This document shows, piece by piece, positions 1 through 8,104 of a stretch of 64,000 nt of DNA. The stretch comes from Mycobacterium sp. DL (lineage in GTDB: Bacteria; Actinomycetota; Actinomycetes; Mycobacteriales; Mycobacteriaceae): NCBI RefSeq assembly GCF_039729195.1, contig NZ_CP155796.1, positions 1,612,001 through 1,676,000 of the forward strand. Reading direction: 5' to 3'. How positions within the stretch are numbered: position 1 is the first letter of the stretch; each line of letters opens with the position of its first letter. The notes under the pieces were generated by a model, which was not told the DNA's origin, did not search any database, and saw nothing but the letters and a program-made list of their open reading frames with translations. A program made the position numbers and the translations under genes.

Positions 1-1
1 A

Positions 2-1261
2 GCACCGCTGTGCGCCGACCTGCTGAAGTACTGGGGAGGCAACGCCGAGAAGTTCCTGGCCGACCGGCATCCGGCCGCCCACAGCCCGCTGGGGAAGGTG
101 AAGCGGCTGACCACCGTCCATCGCCCGTATCCGGTTGTCGGACTGATCATTCCGTGGAACTTCCCGCTTCTCAACGTCGCGCTCGACGGCGTCGCGCCGC
201 TGGCTGCCGGTGCCGCCGTGCTGCTCAAGCCGTCGGAGGTGACGCCGCTGAGCGCTGCCGAGTTCGCCCGAGGCTGGACCGAAATCGGCGCACCGCCGGT
301 GCTGTCGCTGACCACCGGATACGCCGAGACCGGCGCCGCGGTGATCAACAATTCCGACTGCGTGCACTTCACCGGGTCCACGGCCACCGGCCGCAAGGTC
401 GCGGTGGCGTGCGCCGAGCGACTGATCCCGTGCAGCCTGGAACTCGGCGGCAAGGATCCGGCGATCGTGCTGGCCGATGCCGACCTCGATCGTGCGGCCG
501 CCGGTATCGCGTGGGGCGGGATGTTCAACTCCGGGCAGGTGTGCGTCTCGGTCGAGCGCGTGTACGTCGAGGCGCCGGTGCACGACGAGTTCGTCGCGAA
601 GCTCACCGCTGCGGTGACCGCACTGCGGCAGGGCCAGGACGACGACCGCTACCGGTTCGATGTGGGCGCGATGGCCACAGCGGCGCAGCGGGACATCGTG
701 GCGCGCCACGTCGACGAGGCGGTCGCCGCGGGAGCGCGAGTGACCACCGGCGGGCGACCGACCGGGGTAGGTACCTTCTTCGAGCCGACAGTGCTCGCCA
801 ACGTCGACCAGTCGATGAGCTGCATCAGCGAGGAGACCTTCGGGCCCACCCTCCCGGTGGTCAAGGTCGCCGACGAAGCCGAGGCGATCCGACTCGCCAA
901 CGACTCGGCCTACGGTCTGTCCGCCAGCGTGTGGACCGCTGATGTCGAGCGAGGGGAGCGCATCGCACGCCGACTCGAGGCGGGTGCGGTGAACATCAAC
1001 GACGTGCTGGCCAACGGGTTCAGCTTCTCGCTGCCGATGCCCGGCTGGAAGAACTCCGGCATCGGGTCCCGAAACGGGGGACCGGACGGAATCCTGAAAT
1101 ACTGTCGCGCGCAAGCGATCACGGCTCCGCGGATGCCCACGCAATCGCGTGAGGTGAACTGGTACCCGTACTCGCGCGCCAAGACGCGACTGTTCACCGG
1201 TGTCATCCGCGCGGCCGCGGGACGCGGGCTGCGTCGCCTGGGTCTCACGCCGCGGAACTAG
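2..1261 (+). CDS. NAD(P)-dependent aldehyde dehydrogenase, 5'-truncated by the window edge
   Basis: The C-terminal ~419 residues of an aldehyde dehydrogenase; the reading frame is open to the first bases, so the start lies outside the window. These enzymes oxidise aldehydes to carboxylates with NAD(P)+. Visible landmarks are the Rossmann-side IPWNFP and KPSE segments, the general-base glutamate in LELGGKDP (about nt 436-459), the nucleophilic cysteine in NSGQVCVS (codon 542-544) and the EETFGP segment. The C-terminal tail is basic (ending RGLRRLGLTPRN), like the succinate-semialdehyde/coniferyl-type branch. Substrate cannot be told. It converges on the following SDR gene, with a hairpin between them. 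Confidence 0.93.
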   Translation, partial: APLCADLLKYWGGNAEKFLADRHPAAHSPLGKVKRLTTVHRPYPVVGLIIPWNFPLLNVALDGVAPLAAGAAVLLKPSEVTPLSAAEFARGWTEIGAPPVLSLTTGYAETGAAVINNSDCVHFTGSTATGRKVAVACAERLIPCSLELGGKDPAIVLADADLDRAAAGIAWGGMFNSGQVCVSVERVYVEAPVHDEFVAKLTAAVTALRQGQDDDRYRFDVGAMATAAQRDIVARHVDEAVAAGARVTTGGRPTGVGTFFEPTVLANVDQSMSCISEETFGPTLPVVKVADEAEAIRLANDSAYGLSASVWTADVERGERIARRLEAGAVNINDVLANGFSFSLPMPGWKNSGIGSRNGGPDGILKYCRAQAITAPRMPTQSREVNWYPYSRAKTRLFTGVIRAAAGRGLRRLGLTPRN

Positions 1262-1273
1262 GGGTCTCAAGCG

Positions 1274-1337
1274 CCGCGGAATAGCGTTCCTGGTCGTGCT
1301 CAGGGGTCTCCGAGCAGCCAGGAATGCTATTCCGCGG
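1274..1337. terminator. Long intergenic hairpin between convergent genes
   Basis: Arms 1274-1293 and 1318-1337 pair over 20 bases with a single G/A difference (a G-U wobble in one RNA strand). The loop holds a second small pairing. There is no T-tract, so this would be an I-shaped bidirectional terminator. One arm reappears without a mismatch at 29700-29719. Confidence 0.7.
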
Positions 1338-1342
1338 GCGGT

Positions 1343-2188
1343 TCAGGGCTGGGTGTAGCCCGGCGGGTTGGCGCCCTCGACCCAGAAGTCGACGCCCAGG
1401 TCCGATCCCGGGATGCAGTCGTACACCGACAGATCGGTGACGCCGGACTCCAGCAGCACGTCCTCGCACAGCAGCGTGTGGCCGGTGTAGCTGGAGGGCT
1501 TGTTCAACACGACGTAGGCGGCGTCGGAGTACACCTCGGGCTTGCGGGACCGCGCCATCGACTCGTCACCGCCGAGCAGGTTCTGCACCGCCGCGGTCGC
1601 GACCATGGTGCGCGGCCACAAGGTGTTGGAGGCGATGCCCTGCTCGCGCATCTCTTCGGCGATTCCCAACGCGCACAGGGTCATTCCGAACTTGGCCATC
1701 ATGTACGGAGTGGGTTTGAGCCACTTGGACTCCAGCAGGATCGGTGGCGACAGCGTCAGGATGTGGGGGTTGTCGCGGCCCTTCATGTGGGGCAGGCAGG
1801 CCTGCGACACCGCGTAGGTGCCGCGCACCTGGATGCCGTTCATCAGGTCGAAGCGCTTGAGCGGCACGTCTTCGATGGAGCCCAGGTTGATCGCCGAGGC
1901 GTTGTTCACGCAGATGTCGATGCCACCGAACTGCTCCACGGCGGCGGCGACGGCGGCGGCCACCGAATCGCCGTCGCGTACGTCACCGACGATCGGCAGC
2001 GCCTGCCCGCCGACCTCCTCGATCTCCTTGGCCGCGGTGTACACCGTCCCCGGCAGCTTCGGGTGGGGTTCGGCGGTCTTGGCGACCAGCGCGATGTTGG
2101 CGCCGTCGGCGGCGGCACGTTTGGCGATCGCCAACCCGATTCCGCGGCTGGCGCCGGAGATGAACATGGTCTTTCCCGCGAGTGACAT
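1343..2188 (-). CDS. Short-chain dehydrogenase/reductase, HSDL2-like
   Basis: A 281-residue SDR. The cofactor motif SGASRGIG is at residues ~10-17, followed by VNNASAI in the NNAG position. The catalytic pair is YMMAK (Tyr about 162, Lys about 166), with a serine in TLSPP about 14 residues earlier. The NNASAI and SPP features are typical of the hydroxysteroid-dehydrogenase-like 2 subgroup, whose substrate is not settled. From gene order it corresponds to M. tuberculosis Rv3224. The start ATG at 2188 follows ybaK's stop by 9 bases, on the same strand downstream of ybaK in gene order (ybaK lies at higher coordinates), so the two are probably co-transcribed from the ybaK side. Confidence 0.9.
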   Translation of the reverse strand: MSLAGKTMFISGASRGIGLAIAKRAAADGANIALVAKTAEPHPKLPGTVYTAAKEIEEVGGQALPIVGDVRDGDSVAAAVAAAVEQFGGIDICVNNASAINLGSIEDVPLKRFDLMNGIQVRGTYAVSQACLPHMKGRDNPHILTLSPPILLESKWLKPTPYMMAKFGMTLCALGIAEEMREQGIASNTLWPRTMVATAAVQNLLGGDESMARSRKPEVYSDAAYVVLNKPSSYTGHTLLCEDVLLESGVTDLSVYDCIPGSDLGVDFWVEGANPPGYTQP

Positions 2189-2197
2189 GGGCTCACC

Positions 2198-2695
2198 TTA
2201 TTGCGCCCGGATGTCCGCGGTCACCGCCTTGGTGAGGGTGACCAGATCCTCGGGCGCCAGCGACACGTCCCAGCCACGCTTGCCTGCGCTGCACAGCACC
2301 CGGTCCCACTGCAGCGCCGACGAGTCGACGACAGTGGCCAGCTGGGTGCGCTGTCCGAGGGGGGAGATGCCGCCGACCACGTACCCGGTCGAACGTTGGG
2401 CGGCAGCGGGGTCGGCCATCGTGGCCTTCGGAACGGACAGCGCGGCCGCGGCGGCCTTCAGCGACAACTTGGACGGCACCGGCAGCACGGCGACACCAAG
2501 TCCTTTGGGGAGTGCGATGACCAGGGTCTTGAAGATCTGCTCGGGAGCGAGGCCGCCGGCCTGCGCCAGCTCGTTGACCGCCTCCTCGCCGAACGAGTCG
2601 CTGCGAGGGTCGTGCCGGTACTGCACGACGGTATGCGGAACACCCGCGGCGAGCAGCGCCGCGATCGCCGGTGTTGCCGCCCGTGCCACCGGCAC
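2198..2695 (-). CDS. ybaK: Cys-tRNA(Pro)/Cys-tRNA(Cys) deacylase YbaK family
   Basis: A 165-residue YbaK/ProX-type editing hydrolase, full length for the family. It removes cysteine misloaded on tRNA-Pro in trans after prolyl-tRNA synthetase errors. Visible are FKTLVIALPKG, the conserved lysine segment PSKLSLKAAA and the glycine-rich GYVVGGISPLG loop characteristic of YbaK. Start is GTG at 2695. It is divergent from sigH. In M. tuberculosis, as I recall, this locus is annotated as two fragments (Rv3224A/B); here the frame is intact. Confidence 0.92.
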   Translation of the reverse strand: MPVARAATPAIAALLAAGVPHTVVQYRHDPRSDSFGEEAVNELAQAGGLAPEQIFKTLVIALPKGLGVAVLPVPSKLSLKAAAAALSVPKATMADPAAAQRSTGYVVGGISPLGQRTQLATVVDSSALQWDRVLCSAGKRGWDVSLAPEDLVTLTKAVTADIRAQ

Positions 2696-2722
2696 AGCCT
2701 AAAGCCGGCGATCATCACTGCG

Positions 2723-2753
2723 GGGAACAAGGACCGCCATCGGCACTGTTGTT
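2723..2753 (+). promoter_or_regulatory. Candidate SigH-dependent promoter of sigH
   Basis: GGGAACA-type -35 element (GGGAAC at 2723-2728) is followed after 19 bases by GTT at 2748-2750, with a second GTT at 2751-2753. This fits the mycobacterial SigH consensus (GGAAC, then GTT at 16-20 bases). SigH is known to autoregulate, so this position is expected. It implies a leader of roughly 170 bases. A second GGAAC at 2802-2806 lacks a good GTT partner. Confidence 0.5.
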
Positions 2754-2926
2754 GACCACAGCTGTAGCAGGTGAACAGCCGGCCGGAAGAACCAGTCGGC
2801 CGGAACCTCTAGGATCGCGGAAGGGGATTTATGGTGCTGACGCTGGCCATGCAGGCCCCGACGCGTTCGGCGATAGTGCTGGACGTGATTGGCGGCCCCG
2901 CTACAGAAGGGACGGTGTTCCCCACG

Positions 2927-3616
2927 ATGACCGACACCGATGGATCGGGTCCCGACGCGACCCGCAAGACAGACTCGGTTGTGAGCGAGCTCGACTCTGA
3001 GCCGGAAAAACCTGCCGAAACCGATGCCGAGCTGACCGCGAGGTTCGAGCGGGACGCAATCCCGATGCTCGATCAGCTCTACGGCGGCGCGATGCGGATG
3101 ACGCGCAATCCTGCCGATGCGGAGGATCTGCTTCAGGAAACGATGGTCAAGGCCTATTCGGGCTTTCGTTCGTTCCGCGAGGGCACAAACCTCAAAGCGT
3201 GGCTGTACCGCATCCTGACCAACACCTACATCAACAGCTACCGCAAGAAGCAGCGCCAGCCGGCGGAGTATCCGACCGAGGAGATCACCGACTGGCAGCT
3301 CGCGGCGAATGCCGAACACACCTCGACAGGTCTGCGGTCCGCGGAGGTCGAGGCGCTGGAGTTGATGCCGGACAGCGAGATCAAGGAAGCCCTGCAGTCG
3401 CTGCCCGAGGATTTTCGGATGGCGGTGTACTACGCCGACGTCGAGGGCTTCCCGTACAAGGAGATCGCCGAGATCATGGATACCCCGATTGGCACGGTGA
3501 TGTCGCGTTTGCACCGCGGCAGACGTCAGCTGCGCGAGTTGTTGGCCGATGTGGCCCGCGAGCGTGGTTTCATGCGCGGGGAGCAGATCGACGCGCAGGA
3601 GGAGGTTTCGTCATGA
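2927..3616 (+). CDS. sigH: ECF RNA polymerase sigma factor SigH
   Basis: A 229-residue group IV sigma factor of the oxidative/heat stress response. Region 2 contains [18 protein letters not shown] and [11 protein letters not shown]; region 4 contains [18 protein letters not shown] and the recognition helix around [11 protein letters not shown]. The sequence is close to M. tuberculosis SigH almost throughout. SigH directs thioredoxin, clp and sigE/sigB transcription and is held by RshA. I chose ATG 2927; an in-frame GTG at 2915 sits nearer the AGAAGG at 2904-2909, and an upstream ATG at 2831 gives a poorly conserved N-terminus. The stop overlaps the rshA start (ATGA). Confidence 0.97.
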   Translation: MTDTDGSGPDATRKTDSVVSELDSEPEKPAETDAELTARFERDAIPMLDQLYGGAMRMTRNPADAEDLLQETMVKAYSGFRSFREGTNLKAWLYRILTNTYINSYRKKQRQPAEYPTEEITDWQLAANAEHTSTGLRSAEVEALELMPDSEIKEALQSLPEDFRMAVYYADVEGFPYKEIAEIMDTPIGTVMSRLHRGRRQLRELLADVARERGFMRGEQIDAQEEVSS

Positions 3617-3933
3617 GCGGCACCGATTCGACCAGCGGCTCGTCCGACGAGCGATGGACCCCGCCGATCGGCCCCGTGGACCCGGAGCACCCCGAGTGTG
3701 CTGCGGTGATCGCCGAGGTCTGGACGTTGCTGGACGGTGAATGCACCGTGGAGACCAGAGACAAGCTGCGCCTTCACCTCGAAGAGTGCCCGACGTGCCT
3801 CCGGCACTACGGGGTCGAGGAGAAGATCAAGCGGCTGATCGCCACCAAATGCAGCGGCGAGCGGGCTCCGGACAGTCTGCGTGAGCGGCTGCGCATCGAG
3901 ATCAGCCGGACCACGATCATCCGTCACAGCTAG
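3613..3933 (+). CDS. rshA: Zinc-binding redox-sensitive anti-sigma factor RshA
   Basis: A 106-residue protein with the ZAS motif HxxxCxxC seen in LHLEECPTC, followed by a helix ending the sigma-binding region. Members bind their cognate sigma in the cytoplasm and release it when the cysteine pair is oxidised. Start ATG 3613 overlaps the sigH stop by four bases, giving translational coupling and stoichiometric expression. The N-terminal ~25 residues are Ser/Thr-rich and less conserved. A strong bidirectional terminator follows. Confidence 0.95.
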   Translation: MSGTDSTSGSSDERWTPPIGPVDPEHPECAAVIAEVWTLLDGECTVETRDKLRLHLEECPTCLRHYGVEEKIKRLIATKCSGERAPDSLRERLRIEISRTTIIRHS

Positions 3934-3981
3934 GTAGCGCTCCGCCGCTGGGTGGGGTGAGACGTGAGAAGGGCAAAAACA

Positions 3982-4013
3982 GACCCCCGAAGAGCTCTCC
4001 GGGGGTCGTTTTT
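3982..4013. terminator. Bidirectional intrinsic terminator
   Basis: Perfect arms 3982-3989 and 4000-4007 are flanked by a T5 tract on the right (4009-4013) and an A5 tract on the left (3975-3979). Either strand therefore ends in a stem plus U-run. It separates rshA (+) from the bL37 gene (-). Inner bases can extend the stem further. Confidence 0.85.
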
Positions 4014-4036
4014 GCTGCTAGCGACCAAGGGAAGTG

Positions 4037-4129
4037 CTAGCGCACTGCTTTCGAGCCGCAGTTGGGTCGCTTGCCGTGATTGGCCTTCGAGTGCTTGCGG
4101 TCGCGCTTCTTACGGCCACGCTTGGCCAT
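4037..4129 (-). CDS. Ribosomal protein bL37 (AURKAIP1/COX24-like small protein)
   Basis: A 30-residue, extremely basic protein beginning MAKRGRKKRDRKHSKANH. It matches the small mycobacterial large-subunit protein bL37, found in mycobacterial ribosome structures. A perfect GGAGG (4136-4140) sits 6 bases before ATG 4129, so the longer in-frame extension to 4219 is not needed. The C-terminus continues as CGSKAVR after the KRPN segment where I recall shorter versions ending, adding one cysteine. It ends at the bidirectional terminator shared with rshA. Confidence 0.88.
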   Translation of the reverse strand: MAKRGRKKRDRKHSKANHGKRPNCGSKAVR

Positions 4130-4338
4130 GATGTACCTCCGGGTAGTCAGTGGGTTATCCAGCCCGCGCGCGGCGGAGCGTTGACCCATTGTCGCATGCT
4201 TCTCCGACACCGAATTCATCGCGGCCCGAGGTCCGGGGCGGTGACTCTGTCACGATCACCCTGCCATTCCTCGCTGCGGGCCCTCGTTGTGGTTCGATAG
4301 GACACGACAGCGCCAGTGCTGAGTGGAGTGGGGTGAAG

Positions 4339-4554
4339 ATGGCCGAGGACGTTCGCGCGGAAATCGTGGCCAGTGTGCTCGAGGTCGTGGTCCACGAAGG
4401 CGATCAGATCGGTGAAGGCGACACTGTGGTGCTGCTCGAGTCGATGAAGATGGAGATCCCCGTGCTCGCCGAGGTCGCCGGGACCGTCAGCAAGGTCAGT
4501 GTGTCCGTCGGCGACGTCATCCAGGCCGGCGATCTCATCGCAGTCATCAGCTAG
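4339..4554 (+). CDS. Biotinylated carrier protein TB7.3 family
   Basis: A 71-residue single-domain biotinyl carrier. The biotin-accepting lysine is in the canonical ESMKMEIPV motif near residue 36. The rest is the half-barrel fold repeated around it (VLEVVVHEGDQI and VSVGDVIQAGD). It matches M. tuberculosis Rv3221c/TB7.3 nearly residue for residue. It would serve as carrier for an acyl-CoA or related carboxylase encoded elsewhere. ATG 4339 gives the conserved MAEDV start; GTG 4333 is also in frame. The sensor kinase pdtaS follows 45 bases downstream. Confidence 0.93.
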   Translation: MAEDVRAEIVASVLEVVVHEGDQIGEGDTVVLLESMKMEIPVLAEVAGTVSKVSVSVGDVIQAGDLIAVIS

Positions 4555-4599
4555 CGCCCGCCGGTCCGACTGACCCACACGCTCCGGAGGCAGTAGGCC

Positions 4600-6090
4600 A
4601 TGTCCACCCTCGGTGACCTGCTCGCCGAGCACACCATCCTGCCCGGCAGCGCAGTCGATCACCTGCACGCCGTGGTGGGGGAATGGCAGCTTCTCGCCGA
4701 CCTCTCGTTCGCCGACTATCTGATGTGGGTGGGCCGCGACGACGGACGCGTCGTGTGCGTCGCCCAGGTACGTCCCAACACCGCGCCGACGGTGCTGCTG
4801 GCTGACGCCGTGGGCACGCTCGGCGAAACCGAGGACATCCCGATCGTGGCCGCGGCCTTCGAGTCCGGTGTCATCGGCCGCGCCACTGTCGAGGGGCGAA
4901 ACGGCTCGCCCGACCTGAACGTGGAGGCCGTGCCGGTCCGGCACGGGAACGCCGTCGTCGCCGTGCTCACACATCAGACATCGGCGGCGCCCCGGCAGGC
5001 GAGCCCGCTGGAAACCGCGTACGTGGACTGTGCGGGCGACATGCTGCTGATGCTGTCCGAGGGCACCTTCCCCAATGTCGGCGATCTCGCGATGTCCCGA
5101 TCGAGCCCCCGCGTCGGCGACGGTTTCATCCGACTCGACGACACCGGCCTGGTGATCTATGCGAGCCCGAACGCCATCTCGGCGTATCACCGGATGGGGC
5201 TCGCGGCCGAACTCGAGGGCCACAATCTGGTCGGCGTGACCCGGCCCCTGATCTCAGATCCCTTCGAAGCCCAGGAACTGGCCGACCACGTTCGGGATTC
5301 TCTGGCGGGTGGGTCCAGCATGCGGATGGAGGTCGACGCCGGCGGCGCGGCGGTCCTGCTGCGCACCCTGCCGCTGGTGGTGCACGGCGCGGCCGTGGGC
5401 GCCGCGGTGCTGATCCGTGACGTCACCGAGGTCAAGCGCCGCGACCGGGCGCTGCTGTCCAAGGACGCCACCATCCGGGAGATCCACCACCGCGTCAAGA
5501 ACAACCTGCAGACGGTCGCCGCACTGCTGCGGCTTCAGGCGCGCCGGACGAACAACGCCGAGGGCCGTGAGGCGCTCATCGAGTCGGTGCGTCGGGTGTC
5601 GTCGATCGCGCTGGTGCACGACGCCCTGTCGATGTCGGTGGACGAAGAGGTCAACCTCGACGAGGTGATCGACCGGATCCTGCCGATCATGAACGACGTT
5701 GCGACAGTGGACTCGCCGATCCGGATCAACCGAACGGGTGAGCTGGGTGTGCTGGACGCCGACCGGGCCACCGCCCTGATCATGGTGATCACCGAACTCG
5801 TGCAGAACGCGATCGAGCACGCCTTCGACACCACCACCTCGCAGGGCTGCGTCACGATCCGGTCCGAACGGTCGGCACGCTGGCTCGATGTCGTCGTTCA
5901 CGACGACGGACGCGGGCTCCCGGACGGGTTCAGCCTCGAGAAGTCCGACCGGCTCGGTCTGCAGATCGTGCGGACGCTCGTCTCGGCAGAACTCGACGGG
6001 TCGCTGGGCATGCACGGGGTGGCCACCGGGGGCACCGACGTGACGCTGCGGGTGCCGATCGGCAGACGCGGGCGAACAAGCCAATATTGA
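4600..6090 (+). CDS. pdtaS: Two-component sensor histidine kinase PdtaS
   Basis: A 496-residue soluble kinase with an N-terminal GAF domain (about 1-150), a PAS domain (about 165-280), a HisKA_2 dimerisation helix with the phospho-acceptor in REIHHRVKNN (His about 296), and a HATPase_c domain with the N box around ITELVQNAIEHAF and the G box HDDGRGLPDG. This layout and the position match M. tuberculosis Rv3220c (PdtaS), partner of the ANTAR RNA-binding regulator PdtaR, whose gene is elsewhere. Start ATG 4600 follows GGAGG at 4586-4590. No transmembrane segment is seen, so the protein is cytosolic. Confidence 0.95.
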   Translation: MSTLGDLLAEHTILPGSAVDHLHAVVGEWQLLADLSFADYLMWVGRDDGRVVCVAQVRPNTAPTVLLADAVGTLGETEDIPIVAAAFESGVIGRATVEGRNGSPDLNVEAVPVRHGNAVVAVLTHQTSAAPRQASPLETAYVDCAGDMLLMLSEGTFPNVGDLAMSRSSPRVGDGFIRLDDTGLVIYASPNAISAYHRMGLAAELEGHNLVGVTRPLISDPFEAQELADHVRDSLAGGSSMRMEVDAGGAAVLLRTLPLVVHGAAVGAAVLIRDVTEVKRRDRALLSKDATIREIHHRVKNNLQTVAALLRLQARRTNNAEGREALIESVRRVSSIALVHDALSMSVDEEVNLDEVIDRILPIMNDVATVDSPIRINRTGELGVLDADRATALIMVITELVQNAIEHAFDTTTSQGCVTIRSERSARWLDVVVHDDGRGLPDGFSLEKSDRLGLQIVRTLVSAELDGSLGMHGVATGGTDVTLRVPIGRRGRTSQY

Positions 6091-6144
6091 CCGTCACCAA
6101 CAAATGGCGTCATGTGTCGGAATTCGCGCGAATTGTATTTACAT

Positions 6145-6178
6145 AGTTACGGCCCCGACATTTGTCGGGGCCGTAACT
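6145..6178. terminator. Perfect hairpin terminator between pdtaS and whiB1
   Basis: Arms 6145-6160 and 6163-6178 are perfectly complementary over 16 bases. No T-tract follows on either strand. It lies between two convergent genes, so an I-shaped bidirectional terminator is the natural reading. Confidence 0.8.
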
Positions 6179-6195
6179 GAAAAGTGCGGTGTCGG

Positions 6196-6450
6196 CTAGA
6201 CGCTGCTGCGTGCCTTGGTACGAGCATTGCGACGCTTGAGCGCACGACGCTCGTCCTCGCTCATGCCGCCCCAGACGCCTGCATCCTGACCGGACTCCAA
6301 CGCCCAGCTCAAGCACTCGGCGGTCACCGGGCAGCGGTTGCACACGAGCTTCGCGTCAGCGATCTGGGCAAGGGCCGGTCCACTGTTTCCCACCGGGAAG
6401 AACAGTTCCGGATCCTCGTCGCGACAGACCGCCTTGTGGCGCCAATCCAT
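6196..6450 (-). CDS. whiB1: Iron-sulfur transcription factor WhiB1
   Basis: An 84-residue Wbl protein with the four cluster cysteines at 9, 37, 40 and 46, the GVWGG turn, and a basic C-terminal DNA-binding tail (RRALKRRNARTKAR). It is essentially identical to mycobacterial WhiB1, an essential, NO-sensitive [4Fe-4S] regulator that binds the sigma-A C-terminal domain. Start ATG 6450 is preceded by AAAAGGAG-like bases (6456-6463). Its upstream region carries a CRP site. The gene runs in the same direction as the kinase-like gene at 6718-7674, as in M. tuberculosis. Confidence 0.98.
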   Translation of the reverse strand: MDWRHKAVCRDEDPELFFPVGNSGPALAQIADAKLVCNRCPVTAECLSWALESGQDAGVWGGMSEDERRALKRRNARTKARSSV

Positions 6451-6542
6451 TGCTCTAACTCCTTTTCATGTGCGCAGCAGAGCGCACGAACTTTACTTCG
6501 GCTGTTAACGCGAGCGCACCAAATGTTTCTGCGCTGTTGCAT

Positions 6543-6605
6543 AAGATGCTTTCACAGGCTGAACAGATGTCAATAGCAGTTCGTTAACACGTGGTCTATC
6601 TCACT
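6543..6605 (-). promoter_or_regulatory. whiB1 promoter region with CRP site
   Basis: The 16-mer at 6590-6605 reads AGTGAGATAGACCACG on the minus strand. It differs by one base from the M. tuberculosis whiB1 CRP1 site as I remember it, and fits TGTGA-N6-TCACA with changes. TTGACA lies at 6568-6573 (minus strand). CATCTT at 6543-6548 is a possible -10 with a long 19-base spacer. That would put the CRP centre about 60 bases before the start point, the class I activation position known for whiB1. Confidence 0.6.
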
Positions 6606-6717
6606 ACCGAGGTCCGTTACCGGGTCTCTAACTCCGTTGTACTACGCTCAACACACCTGCGCCCTAAATTCGCGCTGTGAACTAGCTTCCAAAATTAGTT
6701 CCCGCTGGTCAAGGCAA

Positions 6718-7674
6718 TTAATCAGTCAGTTCCGGCAGCGGAGCAACCACGCCGAGAGCGTCGGGCACCGCCGTGAACTCCATCGCCTCGCGCAATCCGA
6801 CGTAGTCCCCGTCGATCTGACATGCGACCGGGGTGTCGCTGGTCACCCTCAGCCAGGCCAGGTCGTCGTCGCGGATCAGGTGCTTGGCATCGAGGCGCGG
6901 GGCGCGCGACAGCATCTGGCGCACCACGCCCAGGTTGGACCACACGTTCATGCTGGTGATCGCGAACACCCCCAGACCTGTCTCGAAGGTCGTGTCGGGG
7001 TTCGTCCACACCGGACGCTTGTTGGCATAGGTCCACGGGCTCGAGTTCGACACGAACGCGAAGTGCACGCCGCCGACCGGTTCGCGGCCGGGCAGGCGCA
7101 CGGTCATCGTCGGCTCCTTGCGCGCGTTGGCGAGCATCTCGCGGATCGCGACCCGGATATAGCGCGATGCGGTGACCTTGCGGCCCTTCGCCCGCTGCGC
7201 CTCCACAGCGGCGACGACGTCCCCGTCGACCCCCATGCCCGAGGTGAACACCCCCCAGCGCTCCTTGCAGTCCATCAGGCCGATCCGCCGCCAGGTGTGG
7301 TCGCGGCGGTAGGCGCCGAGCAGGTCGACGAGCTGATTGGTGGCGTCGACGGGGTCCGGGCTGATTCCGAGTGCGCGGGCGAACACATTGGCCGATCCGC
7401 CGGGCACCACGCCGACGGCGGGGCCCGCGTCGCCCGGTCCCACTTCGCCGAGGATGCCGTTGACCACCTCGTTCACGGTGCCGTCGCCACCGTGCACGAT
7501 CAGCACGTCCACACCGGCGCGGGTGGCTTGTTGCGCGATCTCGATGGCGTGGCCTCGATGGTCGGTGTGCACCACGCTGAGTTTCACGCGGCTCTCCAGT
7601 GCGTGCGCCAGCAGGTCACGACCGGCAGGCGTCGTCGAGGTCGCATTCGGGTTGACGATCAGCACGGCGCGCAC
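6718..7674 (-). CDS. Diacylglycerol kinase-family lipid kinase (Rv3218-like)
   Basis: A 318-residue DAGK_cat protein. It starts VRAVLIVNPNATS (the NPxA motif), carries the nucleotide-binding GGDGTVNEVVNGI near residue 62, and has GVVPGGSANVFARALGI. Family members phosphorylate lipids such as diacylglycerol or sphingoid bases; the substrate here is unknown. GTG 7674 is chosen because it starts at the conserved motif and leaves 40 bases to pcaC. A start at 7773 would overlap pcaC. By position it is the Rv3218 homologue, and here it lies directly after the pca operon on the same strand, so read-through is possible. Confidence 0.85.
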   Translation of the reverse strand: MRAVLIVNPNATSTTPAGRDLLAHALESRVKLSVVHTDHRGHAIEIAQQATRAGVDVLIVHGGDGTVNEVVNGILGEVGPGDAGPAVGVVPGGSANVFARALGISPDPVDATNQLVDLLGAYRRDHTWRRIGLMDCKERWGVFTSGMGVDGDVVAAVEAQRAKGRKVTASRYIRVAIREMLANARKEPTMTVRLPGREPVGGVHFAFVSNSSPWTYANKRPVWTNPDTTFETGLGVFAITSMNVWSNLGVVRQMLSRAPRLDAKHLIRDDDLAWLRVTSDTPVACQIDGDYVGLREAMEFTAVPDALGVVAPLPELTD

Positions 7675-7714
7675 GAGGGCTGAGCCTATCGGGCGGGAAA
7701 GTCGACTCGTCGGG

Positions 7715-8104
7715 TCAGTGCGGAGCATCCTCGGCGAGGACGCCGGCGGCGATCCGGAACGCGGTGTTCGCATCCGGCACGCCGCAGTAGATTGCGGTCT
7801 GCAGCAACACCTCTTTGATCTCGGCGACGGTCAGCCCGTTCCGTCGAGCGGCCCGGAGGTGCAGGGCCAGTTCCTCATGATGGCCACGGGCAACCAGCGC
7901 GGTCAGCGTGATCATCGACCTGCTGCGGCGGTCGAGCCCGGGACGCGTCCAGATCTCTCCCCACGCATAGCGGGTGATCAGTTGCTGGAAGTCGGCGGTG
8001 AAGTCTGTGGTGGCCGCGCCGGCGCGGTCGACGTGCGCATCACCGAGGACCTCGCGGCGCACGGCCAGGCCGGGGTAGTAGGGATCGTCATAACCATCGG
8101 TCAC
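7715..8104 (-). CDS. pcaC: 4-carboxymuconolactone decarboxylase
   Basis: A 129-residue stand-alone CMD protein (AhpD-like fold). It decarboxylates gamma-carboxymuconolactone to beta-ketoadipate enol-lactone. Family signatures seen are DFQQLITRYAWGEIW, RRSRSMITLTALVARGHHEEL and EIKEVLLQTAIYCGVP. Start GTG 8104 overlaps the pcaB stop (GTGA). In several actinobacteria this domain is fused to the enol-lactonase PcaD as PcaL; here it is separate and no pcaD is in the window. It is the last gene of pcaHGBC. Confidence 0.93.
   Translation of the reverse strand: MTDGYDDPYYPGLAVRREVLGDAHVDRAGAATTDFTADFQQLITRYAWGEIWTRPGLDRRSRSMITLTALVARGHHEELALHLRAARRNGLTVAEIKEVLLQTAIYCGVPDANTAFRIAAGVLAEDAPH

Noticed and set aside
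2802..2806. A second GGAAC upstream of sigH as a SigH -35
   Set aside because: No GTT-type -10 at the right distance.
6110..6343. A 77-codon minus-strand ORF overlapping whiB1
   Set aside because: It is an alternative frame of whiB1 running through the terminator hairpin.
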